From Actinomycetes bacterium (GTDB taxonomy: Bacteria; Actinomycetota; Acidimicrobiia; Acidimicrobiales; RAAP-2): DNA of 64,000 bases. A model generated the notes under the pieces. The model was not told the DNA's origin. It made no database searches and was given only the letters and a program-made list of their open reading frames with translations. Positions 62,830-64,000 of the stretch are shown one piece after another. The stretch lies in assembly GCA_021806045.1 (NCBI GenBank), contig JAJZDI010000006.1, positions 103,867-167,866 of the forward strand, given 5' to 3'. Positions within the stretch are counted from its first letter, which is position 1; the number at the start of each line of letters is the position of its first letter. The position numbers and the translations under genes are program-made.

Positions 62830-62931
62830 GCCGCGGGTGGCGCCGGGGACGACAGGATCGGGACCAACCTTCGCTCCGATGCCGGACACCCACCCCCGGT
62901 TCGGTCGTGCGAGACCAGGGAGGTGGAGGGT

Positions 62932-63822
62932 TTGCCTAGCTTCCGTGATCGGGTGATCGATGCCGTTACGCGGGGCGGCCCCCTGTGCGCGGGAGTCGAT
63001 CCGTCAGCCGAGCTGTTGGCCCGGTGGGGGTTGCCGGACGACGACTCGGGTCTACGCGACTTCAGCTCACGCTGCCTCGAGGCGTTCGAGGGCGTGGCAC
63101 CCGTCCTGAAGTACCAGGTGGCGTTCTTCGAACGTCACGGTGCCGTCGGCATCCGGGTCCTCGAGGAGGCGATCGCAGCGGCGCGAGCGGCAGGTTCGAT
63201 CGTGATCGCCGATGCCAAGCGAGGGGACATCGGATCGACGGCCGCCGCCTATGCCCGGGCGTGGCTCGATCCGTCCAGCCGGCTGTGCTCGGACGCGGTG
63301 ACGGCGTTGCCCTACATGGGTCTGGGCGCGCTGGACCCCATGTTCGAGCTGGCCCGGGCGACGGGCGGTGGTGTGATCGTGGTGGTCCGCAGCTCCAACC
63401 CCGAGGGGCGATGGATCCAGACCGCGGGCGTGGGAGCTCCGGCGGGTGCCCCGGGGGTCGTCGCTCCTGCTGGCGTCACCGGAACGGGCACGGTCGAGGA
63501 CACGCTGCTGGCGTCGATCGCAGGGCTCAATCGGGCGTCGGGAGGCACGGGGCACGTGGGTGCTGTGGTTGGCGCGACCTTGGAGCCATCGGCCTTCCCG
63601 CTCGGCTCATTGGGAGGGGTCATTCTGTCCCCGGGATTCGGGGTTCAGGGGGGGACGGCCGAGCATCTGGCTCGCCTGTTCGGCGGTTGTGAGCCAGGGA
63701 CCGTCCTCGCGAACGTCTCCCGGTCGCTTCTCGACGCCGGCCCTGATGTCGATTCGCTCCGGACCCGTGCCACGGAATTGCGCGCAGAGATCACGCGTGC
63801 GCTGGGGTGGACCCTGCCCTGA
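62932..63822 (+). CDS. pyrF: Orotidine 5'-phosphate decarboxylase (type 2)
   Basis: 296-residue TIM barrel, the last enzyme to UMP. Catalytic DAKRGD at 94-99 and the phosphate-gripper end VILSPGFGVQGGT are visible. TTG 62932 is preferred over GTG 62923: GGGAGG at 62918-62923 sits 8 bases before it and the protein then starts MPSFRDRVIDAV, matching relatives. It lies 102 bases after pyrD. Confidence 0.95.
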   Translation: MPSFRDRVIDAVTRGGPLCAGVDPSAELLARWGLPDDDSGLRDFSSRCLEAFEGVAPVLKYQVAFFERHGAVGIRVLEEAIAAARAAGSIVIADAKRGDIGSTAAAYARAWLDPSSRLCSDAVTALPYMGLGALDPMFELARATGGGVIVVVRSSNPEGRWIQTAGVGAPAGAPGVVAPAGVTGTGTVEDTLLASIAGLNRASGGTGHVGAVVGATLEPSAFPLGSLGGVILSPGFGVQGGTAEHLARLFGGCEPGTVLANVSRSLLDAGPDVDSLRTRATELRAEITRALGWTLP

Positions 63823-63888
63823 GCTGTTTGCGCGCCGACTGACCCGCCACACGGTGGTGGTGGGCTCGTCGGTGCTGTGCTCTGGCCC

Positions 63889-64000
63889 TCAGGCTGCTTC
63901 GGGTGGTCCGTGGTCGGGTGGGTCGCCCGTCCCCGGTGTGGGTGGTGGTTGGCCGAAGAGGCGGGTGCGGACGAGGGGGGAGAGCGGGGGAGCGATCGAG
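63889..64000 (-). CDS. Possible 3' end of a minus-strand gene, cut by the window edge
   Basis: Reading the minus strand, an open frame without stop runs from the window edge to TGA at 63889-63891. It ends LVRTRLFGQPPPTPGTGDPP then DHGPPEAA, a Pro/Gly-rich tail like those of other proteins in the window. No family is recognised. At this GC content a 36-codon open frame is weak evidence. Confidence 0.3.
   Translation of the reverse strand, partial: SIAPPLSPLVRTRLFGQPPPTPGTGDPPDHGPPEAA

Overview
This is a 64-kb, very GC-rich chromosomal segment from a mycolate-independent, menaquinone-using actinobacterium. The best fit is class Acidimicrobiia or a close relative. Five things point there: a cell-wall and division cluster with sepF, yggT and divIVA but no ftsA; meso-diaminopimelate-type MurE; a bacterial proteasome activator (Bpa) ending in a Tyr-Leu tail; DUF3151; and frequent GTG/TTG starts with ATGA/GTGA/TTGA gene overlaps. 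The class assignment is inference. No mobile element, CRISPR array, rRNA or tRNA was found. Nearly all of the window is conserved core metabolism.

Layout. 1-13.5 kb: dcw cluster, all on + (3' end of ftsI/PBP, murE, mraY, ftsW, murG, murC, murB, ftsQ, ftsZ, pgeF, yggS, sepF, yggT, divIVA). murF and murD are missing from their usual places. 13.6-16 kb: a Lys/Ala-tailed DksA/TraR protein, lspA and a RluD-type pseudouridine synthase. 16-29 kb: a sigma-70 family factor, a histidine phosphatase, a membrane protein, an Rrf2 regulator, dnaE, bpa, an alkaline-phosphatase-fold hydrolase, a DUF255 thioredoxin-like protein and two unrecognised genes. 29-37 kb: an SDR, a PAP2 phosphatase and a menaquinone block (menE, menB-menA, menH, menD). 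37-46 kb: a carotenoid oxygenase, tyrS, DUF3151, a lipoprotein, a flavin reductase-like protein, a CxxxCC metal-binding protein, an NfuA-type Fe-S carrier, YceI and dienelactone hydrolase. 46-54 kb: a prepilin-peptidase-like protein, then aroC-aroK-aroB-aroQ-pepP-efp-nusB and an MFS exporter. 54-64 kb: the pyrimidine operon pyrR-pyrB-pyrC-carA-carB-pyrD-pyrF, preceded by a well-formed PyrR-binding RNA loop.

How the genes work together. The first block makes lipid II and assembles the septal ring. The men block makes menaquinone. The aro block makes chorismate, which is the substrate entering menaquinone and aromatic amino acid synthesis. The pyr block makes UMP and is probably feedback-controlled by PyrR at the leader RNA.

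Unusual themes. Very short direct tandem duplications (13-17 bp) sit exactly on stop codons (ftsQ, menH, yceI). Longer in-frame ones extend proteins (divIVA 33 bp, carB 15 bp x 6), and a 28-bp array sits against the ribosome-binding site of the carotenoid oxygenase. Several housekeeping enzymes carry Gly/Ala/Ser-rich insertions. MurG lacks the usual HEQN motif, MenB is of the E. coli-like bicarbonate type, and the class 1B-like PyrD has no PyrK next to it. I did not find a clearly new multi-gene system.
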